Shown in pieces: positions 25,487 through 33,321 of a stretch of DNA of 64,000 nucleotides. A program made the translations under genes and the position numbers. Source of the DNA: Deltaproteobacteria bacterium (GTDB taxonomy: Bacteria > Myxococcota_A > Polyangia > Polyangiales > Ga0077539); contig JACRDB010000077.1 of the NCBI GenBank assembly GCA_016218725.1, positions 20,779 to 84,778 on the forward strand. Reading direction: 5' to 3'. The notes beneath the pieces were generated by a model. The model did not search any database. It worked only from the letters and a program-made list of their open reading frames with translations, and was not told where the DNA came from. The stretch's first letter is position 1; each line of letters starts with the position of its first letter.

Positions 25487-26908
25487 GTGACCGCTCTCGA
25501 CGAGACCCTCCCGCCGGGGACGACCCTGGGGCGCTATCGGATCGTTCGGACGGTGGGCTCCGGGGGCATGGGGACCGTGTACGAGGCCGTCCACACGGAC
25601 CTGGACAAGCGGGTGGCGCTCAAGGTGCTGCATGCGGCCATCACCGCGGACCCGGTGGCCCGGGCGCGCTTCCTGCGGGAGGGCCAGGCCGCCGCCCGGA
25701 TACGGCACCCGCATGTGGTGGAGCTCTTTGACGTCGGCCAGGACGACGGCAGGCTCTTCCTGGTGCTGGAGTACCTGGAGGGCCAGAGCCTCTCGGAGTT
25801 CCTGGGGGCCCGAGGGCGGCTCCCGGTGGCGGAGCTGGTGGACCTGGTGCTGCCCCTGTGCGCGGCGCTGGCGTGTGTCCACGAGGCCGGCGTGGTGCAC
25901 CGGGACCTGAAGCCCGACAATGTCTTCCTGGCGCGCACCCGGCACGGGGTCCTGAGGCCCATGCTGCTGGACTTCGGGATCTCCAAGGTCGCCTCCGGGG
26001 GCCGGGCGCTCACCCGCGAGGAGTTCCTCGGGACGCCCGAGTACATGTCCCCGGAGCAGGTGCATGACACCTCCAACGTGGACGCCCGCACGGACCAGTA
26101 CGCCCTCGGGGTGCTCCTCTACGAGGGCGTGACGGGCCGCAGGCCCTTCGAGAACGGCGACCTGTACGAGCTCTTCGAGGCCATACTCTTTGGCAAGGCC
26201 CCGCCCCCGAGGGCCCTGGTGCCGGAGCTCCCGGAGGCCTTCGAAACAGTACTCCTTCGGTGCCTCGCCCGGGACCGCGACCAGCGCTTTGGCTCCATCC
26301 GGGCCCTGGGCCAGGCGCTCCTGCCCTTCGCGGGGAGCGTCCAGCGATCGACCTGGGCCCCCGTCTTCGACCGCCCGGACACGCCCCTCGCGGCGCTCGT
26401 ACCGCCGAACCCCAACACCTTCGCGCCCCCGGACGCGCCTACCGTGGCGCTCCCGAAGGCGCCCGCGAAGGTCCCCCCGAGGCCCCGCCCCGACGCGCCC
26501 ACGATGGCCCTCCCGCTGGTGCGCCGCGCCCGGCGGGTGCCGCCCTGGCTCACCGTGGCCGCGAGCCTGGCCCTGGTGGCCCTCCTGGTCGCCGCCGTGG
26601 CATGGCAGCCTGGGGCCTCCACCCCTGCGGCGCGCACGCCGCAGGTCGCGGCGCCCTCGGCGGACCCTGGTGCCACTCAGGTGAACGCGCCACCGGAGGC
26701 CGCGCCTGCGCTGGGACCCGAGGCGCCCGCGGCGCTGACCTCTCCCCGCGCCACGCCGGGCCCGCCGCGGCGAGCGGCGCCGCCGAGGGCCCTGGCGGCG
26801 CGGCCGAGGGCGCTCTCGGGCGCGCAGGGCGGGCCCGCCGCGGCGCCTTCGGTCAGGCCTCCTGCTGCGGGGGACCTCGGGCGCAACCGGGCCCCGATCA
26901 TCGAGTGA
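25487..26908 (+). CDS. Membrane Ser/Thr protein kinase
   Basis: A 473-residue Hanks-type kinase. Residues 17-285 hold the kinase domain: glycine loop VGSGGMGTVYEA (24-29), Lys46 in VALKVL, catalytic HRDLKPDN (138-145, Asp140), DFG at 162-164 and GTPEYMSPEQ. A Pro/Ala-rich juxtamembrane stretch with repeated DAPTVAL/DAPTMAL motifs leads to one membrane helix (WLTVAASLALVALLVAAVAW, about 353-372) and an Ala/Pro-rich extracellular tail of about 100 residues without a known sensor domain. The DAPT repeats may be autophosphorylation sites. The next gene starts 5 bases downstream, so a kinase-PEGA/TPR-lipoprotein operon is likely. Confidence 0.93.
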   Translation: MTALDETLPPGTTLGRYRIVRTVGSGGMGTVYEAVHTDLDKRVALKVLHAAITADPVARARFLREGQAAARIRHPHVVELFDVGQDDGRLFLVLEYLEGQSLSEFLGARGRLPVAELVDLVLPLCAALACVHEAGVVHRDLKPDNVFLARTRHGVLRPMLLDFGISKVASGGRALTREEFLGTPEYMSPEQVHDTSNVDARTDQYALGVLLYEGVTGRRPFENGDLYELFEAILFGKAPPPRALVPELPEAFETVLLRCLARDRDQRFGSIRALGQALLPFAGSVQRSTWAPVFDRPDTPLAALVPPNPNTFAPPDAPTVALPKAPAKVPPRPRPDAPTMALPLVRRARRVPPWLTVAASLALVALLVAAVAWQPGASTPAARTPQVAAPSADPGATQVNAPPEAAPALGPEAPAALTSPRATPGPPRRAAPPRALAARPRALSGAQGGPAAAPSVRPPAAGDLGRNRAPIIE

Positions 26909-26912
26909 CGCG

Positions 26913-27851
26913 ATGCGAGGCCGCGCGCTTTTCCTCTGTTTGTTTCTGTCCCTCGGGCGCGCGGAGGCCCAGAGCCCGCCGGTGGACGACCTGATCCGCC
27001 GGGCGCTGGAGCTTCGCCGAGGGGGGCGCGACGCCGAGGCCCTGGACCTCCTGGCGCGCGCCTGGGAGCGGTCGCCCTCGCCGCGGCTGAGCGCCCAGCT
27101 TGGCTTCGCGGAGCAGGCCCTGGGGCGCTGGCTGGAGGCCGAGGCGCACCTGCGGGGCGCCCTGGTGGCCGCCGAGGACCCATGGGTGTCCGAGCGCCGG
27201 GCGGTCATCGAGGGCGCCCTGCGCGAGGTCGAGCGGCACCTGGGGGGCCTCTCCGTGCGCTGCGCCACGCCGGGGGCCGAGCTCTGGGTCGAGGGTCACA
27301 GCGCCGGGGCCTTCCCGCGGAGCGCGCCGGAGCGCGTGGTGGCGGGCCTGGTGCACTTCGAGGTGCGGGCCCGGGGCTACCAGACCGAGGTGCGCACGAT
27401 GACGGTGCTCGCGGGGGGCGTCTCCGAGGCGTCCGTGGCCCTGGTGGCGCTGGGCCCTTCGCTCGGCGTCGGGGCGCCGGACGCCGGGGTGCCTCCCCCC
27501 GCGCCGGGCGGCGCCCACCGGACCTGGGCCTGGGTCACCACGGCGGGCGCGGCGCTGGGCCTGGGGCTCGGGGTGACCTTCCTGGTGGTGCGCAACGCCG
27601 CCGCGGAGCGCTGGAACGACCCCTCGTGCCTGCGCGAGGGCCGCGCCCGCGGGGACAACTGCCTGGAGGACCTGGACGACGGCCGCGCCGCCGAGGCCGT
27701 GAGCGTGGCGGGCTTCGTATTGGGCGGCGCGCTGACGGCGCTGGCGGCGGTGCTCTGGGCCACGGCGCCCTCACAGCCCGAGGGGGCCCTCGCGGTGCGG
27801 TGCGCGCCGGGCCTCGGCGCGCCGGGCCTCACCTGCGCGGGGGTGTTCTGA
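26913..27851 (+). CDS. TPR/PEGA-like periplasmic protein
   Basis: A 312-residue protein with a signal peptide (ALFLCLFLSLGRAEAQ), two TPR-like helical pairs (LIRRALELRRGGRDAEALDLLARAWE and LGFAEQALGRWLEAEAHLRGAL), then a PEGA-like beta domain LSVRCATPGAELWVEGHSAG through VHFEVRARGYQTEV. Two membrane helices follow near 210-228 and 268-290. This layout is common beside myxobacterial protein kinases. It sits 4 bases after the kinase gene and its TGA shares a base with the ATG of the next gene, supporting one operon. The function is unknown. Confidence 0.8.
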   Translation: MRGRALFLCLFLSLGRAEAQSPPVDDLIRRALELRRGGRDAEALDLLARAWERSPSPRLSAQLGFAEQALGRWLEAEAHLRGALVAAEDPWVSERRAVIEGALREVERHLGGLSVRCATPGAELWVEGHSAGAFPRSAPERVVAGLVHFEVRARGYQTEVRTMTVLAGGVSEASVALVALGPSLGVGAPDAGVPPPAPGGAHRTWAWVTTAGAALGLGLGVTFLVVRNAAAERWNDPSCLREGRARGDNCLEDLDDGRAAEAVSVAGFVLGGALTALAAVLWATAPSQPEGALAVRCAPGLGAPGLTCAGVF

Positions 27852-28978
27852 TGCGCCGGGGGGCGCTCCTCCTGTGCGCGGTCCTCGGCTGCGTGCGCTT
27901 CCTGCCGGCCGACGACCGGGCCGACGGGGCCGTAAACGACGCGTCGGAGGGCGTCACCCCCCCAGAGGATACCCTGGAGAGCGACCGCGCGGCAGTTGAC
28001 ACCACCGAAACAAGCGAAGCTACAACCGATACTTCAATAGATATTTCAACAGATATTACAACGGATATAATAAACGATATATCAACAGACATGACACCGG
28101 ACGCGCCGCTCCCGCTGGACACGGCGCCCCCGCCGGACACGGCGCGGACGGACACGGCGCCCCCGCCGGACACGGCGCGGCCGGACACCGCGCCGGGGCT
28201 GGACGCCCCGGCGGACACGGCGGCGAGGGACACAGCCCCGCCGCCGGACACGGCGGCGAGGGACACGGCGCCGGACCTGGGCCCCTGCGGGGCCCTCACG
28301 CAGCGGTGCTGCGCGGGCGGCGCGTGCGCGGCGCCCTCCACGGTGTGCAGCGGGGGCGTCTGCGTGGGCTGCGGGATGCTCCGGCAGCCCTGCTGCGCGG
28401 GCGGGGTGTGCCACGGGGGGGCCGCGTGCGCGCCCGCGTCGAGCACCTGCGTGCCCTGCGGCGGGAGCGGGCAGCCCTGCTGCGCGGGCGACGGCTGCGG
28501 CGCCGGCCTGGTCTGCAATGGCGGCTCCTGCGTGCTCTGCGGCCTGCGGGGGCTCTCGTGCTGCCCGATGATGCAGTGCCTGGACAGGACGCTCACCTGC
28601 TCCTCCAGCAACCTCTGCCAGGGCTGCGGGGCGATGCGCGAGCCTTGCTGCGCGGGCGGGGGCGTGCCGTGCGGCGCCGGGCTGTCCTGCGTGACGGGGG
28701 CCTGCGTACCCTGCGGCCGCGTCGGGGAGCCGTGCTGCTCCGCCGGGGCGTGCAACCCGGCGAGCCCGGACCTCATGTGCCTCGGCAGCACCTGCCAGTA
28801 CTGCGGCCTGGTCGGACAGTTCTGCTGCCCCGGCGGGGTCTGCACGCAGATGAGCTCGGTCTGCGGCTCCGCGGGCGTCCGGTGCCAGCACTGCGGCGGC
28901 GTGGAGGAGCCGTGCTGCGCCGGGCGCGTGTGTGACATGGGCCTCACCTGCCGCGCCCCCGCGGTGTGCAGGACGTAG
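27851..28978 (+). CDS. Cys-rich repeat lipoprotein with Thr-Asp stalk
   Basis: A 375-residue lipoprotein (lipobox LLLCAVLGCVRF). Residues about 30-135 are a stalk of TD/TA/DTAPP repeats, and residues about 140-375 are eight or so Cys-rich modules of about 28 residues with the core CGxxxQPCCAGGxC (for example CGMLRQPCCAGGVC, CGGSGQPCCAGDGC, CGRVGEPCCSAGAC). Bases about 27995-28095, coding SEATTDTSIDISTDITTD and similar, are strikingly AT-rich (ATA, ACA, ATT codons) in a gene that is otherwise strongly GC. The ATG overlaps the previous stop by one base. Surface-exposed, disulfide-rich; role unknown. Confidence 0.82.
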   Translation: MRRGALLLCAVLGCVRFLPADDRADGAVNDASEGVTPPEDTLESDRAAVDTTETSEATTDTSIDISTDITTDIINDISTDMTPDAPLPLDTAPPPDTARTDTAPPPDTARPDTAPGLDAPADTAARDTAPPPDTAARDTAPDLGPCGALTQRCCAGGACAAPSTVCSGGVCVGCGMLRQPCCAGGVCHGGAACAPASSTCVPCGGSGQPCCAGDGCGAGLVCNGGSCVLCGLRGLSCCPMMQCLDRTLTCSSSNLCQGCGAMREPCCAGGGVPCGAGLSCVTGACVPCGRVGEPCCSAGACNPASPDLMCLGSTCQYCGLVGQFCCPGGVCTQMSSVCGSAGVRCQHCGGVEEPCCAGRVCDMGLTCRAPAVCRT

Positions 28979-28990
28979 GCGGGTCGGGCC

Positions 28991-29344
28991 CTACGGGCAC
29001 ATCGCCTGGACGTCCTCCCACACCCGCCCCATGCCGCTGGTCCAGCGCAGCGCGGTCACGGCGCTCCAGCCCTGGTCCCGGCCGTGCAGCCGCGAGGGCT
29101 CCCCCGGCGCGACGCCCGCCCGGTGGCACGCCGCCCGCCACGCCGCCGTCACCCGCGCGATGTCCCGCTCCGGCGTGCGGCCCCGGGCCACGCTCCAGGC
29201 CCCCACCCAGGCCTCCAGGAGCGTCACCAGCGTGAGCTCGGCCTCGTAGGGCGTGGCCGCATGCAGCGCGGGCCGCGCGAGCACGTCCTGGATGTGCGCG
29301 CCCAGCCACGCGCGGTAGGCCTCGAGGTGCGCGTCCTTGCTCAC
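28991..29344 (-). CDS. Conserved-looking hypothetical protein
   Basis: A 117-residue cytoplasmic protein from a GTG start, mostly helical: EAYRAWLGAHIQDVLARPALH, YEAELTLVTLLEAWVGAWSVARG, DIARVTAAWRAACHRAG. No signal peptide and no known motif. Codon use looks like real coding sequence with GC-rich third positions. It converges on the Cys-rich lipoprotein gene with a 12-base gap. I do not recognise it. Confidence 0.6.
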   Translation of the reverse strand: MSKDAHLEAYRAWLGAHIQDVLARPALHAATPYEAELTLVTLLEAWVGAWSVARGRTPERDIARVTAAWRAACHRAGVAPGEPSRLHGRDQGWSAVTALRWTSGMGRVWEDVQAMCP

Positions 29345-29364
29345 GGCCCCGGAGCCTACTACGG

Positions 29365-29388
29365 CGCCCGCCCCTCGGGGCGCGGGCG
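29365..29388 (-). terminator. GC hairpin after the small membrane protein gene
   Basis: CGCCC-G-CCCC and GGGGCG-C-GGGCG nearly pair with a 2-base loop, 5 bases beyond the stop of the minus-strand gene ending at 29394. No U tract. Confidence 0.35.
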
Positions 29389-29393
29389 AGCCC

Positions 29394-29897
29394 TCAGGCC
29401 TTCTTCTTCCCCGCGGACTGCCGCGCCTTGGGGGCCTCCTCCTCCTCGGCCTCCGGGAGCTCCGCGGCGTCTACACGCACCCCGGAGGCCACCTCCGGCT
29501 CGGCGTTCTCCCCGCCGTCGTCCAGCTCCACCAGGGAGGCGTACACCATCGCCAGGAGCGGCGCGAACACCAGCGGGAGCTGCGCCAGCGGGCCGTGGGT
29601 CCCGAGGTTTGGCAGCGTCACGTCGAAGGTCAAGAACGCCGCCGCCAGCGCGTAGAGCCCGCACCCCACGAGGATCCCGAAGACCCCCTTCAAGATCGAC
29701 GCCACCCAGGCCCCGGCCTTCCACGGGGGCCTGCCCGCCAGCGCCCCGGCGGAGGCCCCCACCACGCCGTAGAACGCGTAGTTCAAGAGGTCCCCACGGC
29801 CCAGCAGCGTGTGCTGGAGCCCGAAGTGTAGCAGGGCCCCGAGCGCCCCGCCCACGAACAGACCCTTGAAGATCCCCAGGAACAACCGCTTCAGCAT
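29394..29897 (-). CDS. Membrane protein with charged C-terminal tail
   Basis: A 167-residue protein with about four membrane helices: LFLGIFKGLFVGGALGALLHFGL, LNYAFYGVVGASAGALAG, ILKGVFGILVGCGLYALAAAFL and LPLVFAPLLAMVYASLVEL. An acidic stretch (ELPEAEEEEAP) and a basic end (KARQSAGKKKA) follow. I see no known domain. It lies 47 bases downstream of the FHA-ATPase gene on the same strand and may be co-transcribed with it. Confidence 0.7.
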   Translation of the reverse strand: MLKRLFLGIFKGLFVGGALGALLHFGLQHTLLGRGDLLNYAFYGVVGASAGALAGRPPWKAGAWVASILKGVFGILVGCGLYALAAAFLTFDVTLPNLGTHGPLAQLPLVFAPLLAMVYASLVELDDGGENAEPEVASGVRVDAAELPEAEEEEAPKARQSAGKKKA

Positions 29898-29944
29898 CGT
29901 GCAGGCTCAACCTGCCACGGGGAGCCCCCTGCGGCAACCGGAAC

Positions 29945-32482
29945 TCACCCGCCGAAGCTCGGCGCCGCGCCGGTGCCCTGGAGCTGCACCGTCAGCCCGG
30001 CCCCGTCGCCGCCCTCGACCCGCGCCGCAAACAGCGGCTCCAGGAAGAGCTCGCCCTCGACGCCCCGCACCTCGCCGATGCGCGTCACCCGGCACGCCCC
30101 GTCCCCGAAGCGCGCCGTCTCCACCACCACCGGCCGCGTGGAGGCCATCCGAGAGACCGCGTCGGCCTGCTCGAACCACGGCCCCAGCGTGCCCACCATG
30201 CACAGGCGCGAGATGCCCGCCTCCGCCGTCGGCGCCTCCACCGCCACCAGCCAGCCCTCGCTCCCCGTGGTGAGGTTGCTCGTCAGCGCGCGGGCCACCG
30301 CGTCCACCGCTTCACCATACACCACCCTCGCCGCCCCGAAGCGCGACACCGCGGCCAGCGCCCGGGTCCAGTCCCCCTCGGCCTTGAGCGCGATCGCGTC
30401 CCGACGCACCCGCGCCACCTCGTCCCTGGCCTCCACCACCACCACCCGGTCCGACGGGGGCATCGCCCCCACCAGCGCCGCCAGGAGCGTGCTGCGCCCG
30501 GACCCCCGAGGCCCCACCACCACCACGTTCCGCCGCGCCGTCAGCGCCCCCGCCAGCAGCGCCGCCGCCGGCCCCGTCAGCATCGCCCGCGCCGTGAGGT
30601 CCCCGAGCCCCGACACCCGCGGCCCGCTGCGCTCCAGCGACACCACCGGCCCGGAAGACGCCGGCGGCCACAGCGCATACACCCGATGGCCGTCCGCCAG
30701 CGTCGCCTCCAGGTGGCTCTCCCCCGCGGGGCGCTCCAGCCCGCTCGCGCGAAGGAGCCGGTCCAGCGCGTCCAGCACCGCCTGACCGCTGGAGAACCAC
30801 TGCCCCGAGGGCCCCAACGGCCCCGCGCGACCCACCAGCACCCGCCCCGTGGGCTCCACCAGGACGCTCGTCACGTCCGCGTCCTCCAGCACCGTCTCCA
30901 GGGCGCCCGCGCCCACCAGCTCCGCCACCGCGTCGCGGGTGATCCGCTCCAGCGTCACCCCCGGCGGCAGCGCCCCGGACGCCCGGGCCGCCTGCTCCAC
31001 CACGGACCTCGCCCGCTGGCGCACACCGTCGTCCCCAAGGCGGTCCGTGCTCTCCGCCCCGCGCTGCCTCGCCGCGCGCACAACCTGCGCGAGGCTCTCA
31101 GGGTACTCCTCCCCGGCGGGGGCCCCGGGGGCGGCGCGGGGCGGGGCCTTCGGGCCCTCCGTGGGGCGCGCCTCCTGGGCGCGGTTCTCCAACGGACGGA
31201 ACTCCAGCGGCCGAGGTCCGAGCGGCGGCGCCGCGGCCACCGGCGCGCTCACCGGCGACGGCGCCGGGAGGGGCTCCGGGGTGGTCGTCAAGGGCGGGAG
31301 GACCTCCCGGAGGTTGTCCTGCCCGCCGCGCGCATACGCTGGCTCCGGCGGTGTTTCCGTCGCCGGTGTGGCCCCGCCGTAGGGGTTGAACACCGGCGGC
31401 GGCGGCGCCTGGGCGGGCTCCATGGGCGCCATCGCCGTGGCCGCCAGCGGCGGCATCTGCGGCGCCACGGACCGCGGGGGAGGCCCCTGGTCCCGCTGCA
31501 TGGTGGGCGCCTCGGGCGCCACGTCGCGGCCCAGACCCATCCCGACGTCGCGGGTGGCCGCCACCGGGCGAGGCCCGAGCGGCGAGCCCAGCCCCGGACC
31601 GCCCATCCCGCCGGGACCCGGGGGACCTCCGGGGCCCATCCCCGCGCCCACGGCGCCGAGAGAGCCCATCCCGGAGGACGGCAACGGGGGAGCGCCCAGG
31701 GGAGCGTTTTGCGGCGCTCCTGCGGGCTCCCCGCGGGATCCCAGCGACGGCCCCGAGGCGCGCAGGGGAGAGCCCGGCAACGGCGGCCTCCCAGCGGGCG
31801 GAGGCGCCACCCCGAGGGCCGTGGCCCGGGGCCCCGACGCCGACGGAGGCGCGCCCGGCGCGCCGGCCGCGGGGATGCCGGGTGTGGAGGGCTTTCCAGG
31901 CATCCCGGGACCGCGGGAGCGCTCGCCGCCCAACCTGGGCGTGCCGGGCCCGGCGGAGGTCATCACCGGCGCGCGGGCGCCCGGCAGGGGCGGCGCCGCG
32001 GGGGCGGCCACGGGCGTGGGGTTGAACGCGGGAGGGGCGGCCTCGGGCTCGTCCTGGGGGAAGCCCTGGGTCTCGTTGGGATCTTCCTGGGGCTGGGGGA
32101 CCGCGGCCATGGGCTCCGGGGTGTCCATGGTGCCCGCCGAGGCACCCTCGTCGATGGGCTCCCCGGGGTCCTCGGCGAGGGCGTTGGGGTTGTCCCCCAT
32201 GTCCACCATGACCACGAAATCGCCGATGTAGATCTTGTCCCCGGGGCGGATCACCGACGGGGTGGTGATGCGCCGACCGTTGAGGTACGTGCCGTTGGTG
32301 CTCTTCAGGTCCACCACGAAGAAGCGCCCGTCCTGCTTGACCACCCGAGAGTGCCGCTTGGACACGTTGCCCTTGGCCAGCACGATGTCGTTGCCCGGGA
32401 CCCGGCCCACGGTCACCTCGTCCCGCTCGAACTCCATCCTCTTGGGCGATCCGCCCTTCTCGGTCACGATGAGCGTCAGCAT
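29945..32482 (-). CDS. FHA domain fused to a CpaF/PilT-like ATPase
   Basis: An 845-residue protein. Residues 1-95 are an FHA phosphothreonine-binding domain (VGRVPGNDIVLAKGNVSKRHSRVV, DLKSTNGTYLNGRRI). Residues about 110-490 are a Pro/Gly/Ala-rich linker. Residues about 500-845 form a CpaF-type secretion ATPase domain: N-terminal part with LVEPTGRVLVGRAGPL, then NVVVVGPRGSGRSTLLAAL, DRVVVVEARDEV, ARVVYGEAVDAV and TTGSEGWLVAVEAPTAEAGISRL. The Walker A Lys is replaced by Arg663 and the His-box Thr-x-His of active CpaF proteins (around SLTTIHAN) is VAVEAP here, so ATP hydrolysis may be lost. FHA would recruit it to a Thr-phosphorylated partner; a Ser/Thr kinase lies 3 kb away. The start ATG 32482 begins exactly at the FHA fold. 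Confidence 0.85.
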   Translation of the reverse strand: MLTLIVTEKGGSPKRMEFERDEVTVGRVPGNDIVLAKGNVSKRHSRVVKQDGRFFVVDLKSTNGTYLNGRRITTPSVIRPGDKIYIGDFVVMVDMGDNPNALAEDPGEPIDEGASAGTMDTPEPMAAVPQPQEDPNETQGFPQDEPEAAPPAFNPTPVAAPAAPPLPGARAPVMTSAGPGTPRLGGERSRGPGMPGKPSTPGIPAAGAPGAPPSASGPRATALGVAPPPAGRPPLPGSPLRASGPSLGSRGEPAGAPQNAPLGAPPLPSSGMGSLGAVGAGMGPGGPPGPGGMGGPGLGSPLGPRPVAATRDVGMGLGRDVAPEAPTMQRDQGPPPRSVAPQMPPLAATAMAPMEPAQAPPPPVFNPYGGATPATETPPEPAYARGGQDNLREVLPPLTTTPEPLPAPSPVSAPVAAAPPLGPRPLEFRPLENRAQEARPTEGPKAPPRAAPGAPAGEEYPESLAQVVRAARQRGAESTDRLGDDGVRQRARSVVEQAARASGALPPGVTLERITRDAVAELVGAGALETVLEDADVTSVLVEPTGRVLVGRAGPLGPSGQWFSSGQAVLDALDRLLRASGLERPAGESHLEATLADGHRVYALWPPASSGPVVSLERSGPRVSGLGDLTARAMLTGPAAALLAGALTARRNVVVVGPRGSGRSTLLAALVGAMPPSDRVVVVEARDEVARVRRDAIALKAEGDWTRALAAVSRFGAARVVYGEAVDAVARALTSNLTTGSEGWLVAVEAPTAEAGISRLCMVGTLGPWFEQADAVSRMASTRPVVVETARFGDGACRVTRIGEVRGVEGELFLEPLFAARVEGGDGAGLTVQLQGTGAAPSFGG

Positions 32483-32644
32483 CTGGGCGCTTCTCCTCGG
32501 AGGTCCCTCTGGTAGAGGGTACTTGAGTCCGGGCGGACCCCGTGTGTCAAGGCGGATGTACCCCGGAGTTCCTCTCCGCCGCCCACCAGGGCGCCGCCGG
32601 GCCCTTGCGCGGGAGGGCGCGAACATACACCCTCCCGCTCTCCC

Positions 32645-33316
32645 GTGGCACCTCGCCTCGACGCCGTGCTCTTCGACCTCGACGGCACCCTCGCGGACAC
32701 CGGCGACGACCTCGCCGCGGCCCTCGGGGCCGCCTTCCAGGACCTGGGGGTCACGCCCTCGGTGAACATCACCGCCCTGGTCGATGGCTCCCCCCTGGAG
32801 GAGCTCTTCGCCGTGGCCGTGCCCGAGGCCCCCGCCGGGCTCTTCGCCCTCTTCGTGGAGCGCTACCGCGCCCATACGGTACAGAGCAGCTTCCCCCGCT
32901 CGAGGCTCTACCCAGGCGTCCGGGAGACCCTGGAGGCCCTCGGGCACTTCCGGCCCACGCTTCGCCTCGCGGTGTGCACCTCCCGGCGCCCGGAGGCCGC
33001 CCGGGCCCTCACCCGGCACCTGGCCATCGACCACTACTTCGACCGCGTCGAGGGCACCGGCGGAACGCCCCTGCGCCACAAGCCCTCGCCGGACCTGCCG
33101 CTCTTCCTGGCCCGCGCCCTGGAGGTGCGCCCCGAGCGCGTGCTCTTCGTGGGGGACACGCCCCGGGACGTGCGCGCCGGCCGCGCCGCGGGGATGCTCA
33201 CCGCCGCGGTGCTCTACGGCATGGGAGAGCCCGGGGCCCTCCTGGCCTCGGGCCCCGACCACACCCTCGAAGACCTCCTGGAAGTACTGGATATCCTTGG
33301 AGTTCCAAGCGCCTGA
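32645..33316 (+). CDS. HAD-family phosphatase, phosphoglycolate phosphatase-like
   Basis: A 223-residue HAD subfamily IA protein. Motif I is LFDLDGTLADTGDDL (nucleophile Asp in DLDGT), motif II is AVCTSRRPEAA, motif III Lys in LRHKPSPDLPLFL and motif IV VLFVGDTPRDVRAGRAAGM. The helical cap (AALGAAFQDLGV to LFVERYRAHTVQSS) matches Gph/PpaX proteins, which dephosphorylate 2-phosphoglycolate or pyrophosphate-like small molecules. GTG 32645 is the only start that gives the standard N-terminus. It is divergent from the FHA gene and converges on the SDR gene with a 5-base gap. Confidence 0.9.
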   Translation: MAPRLDAVLFDLDGTLADTGDDLAAALGAAFQDLGVTPSVNITALVDGSPLEELFAVAVPEAPAGLFALFVERYRAHTVQSSFPRSRLYPGVRETLEALGHFRPTLRLAVCTSRRPEAARALTRHLAIDHYFDRVEGTGGTPLRHKPSPDLPLFLARALEVRPERVLFVGDTPRDVRAGRAAGMLTAAVLYGMGEPGALLASGPDHTLEDLLEVLDILGVPSA

Positions 33317-33321
33317 GGGGC

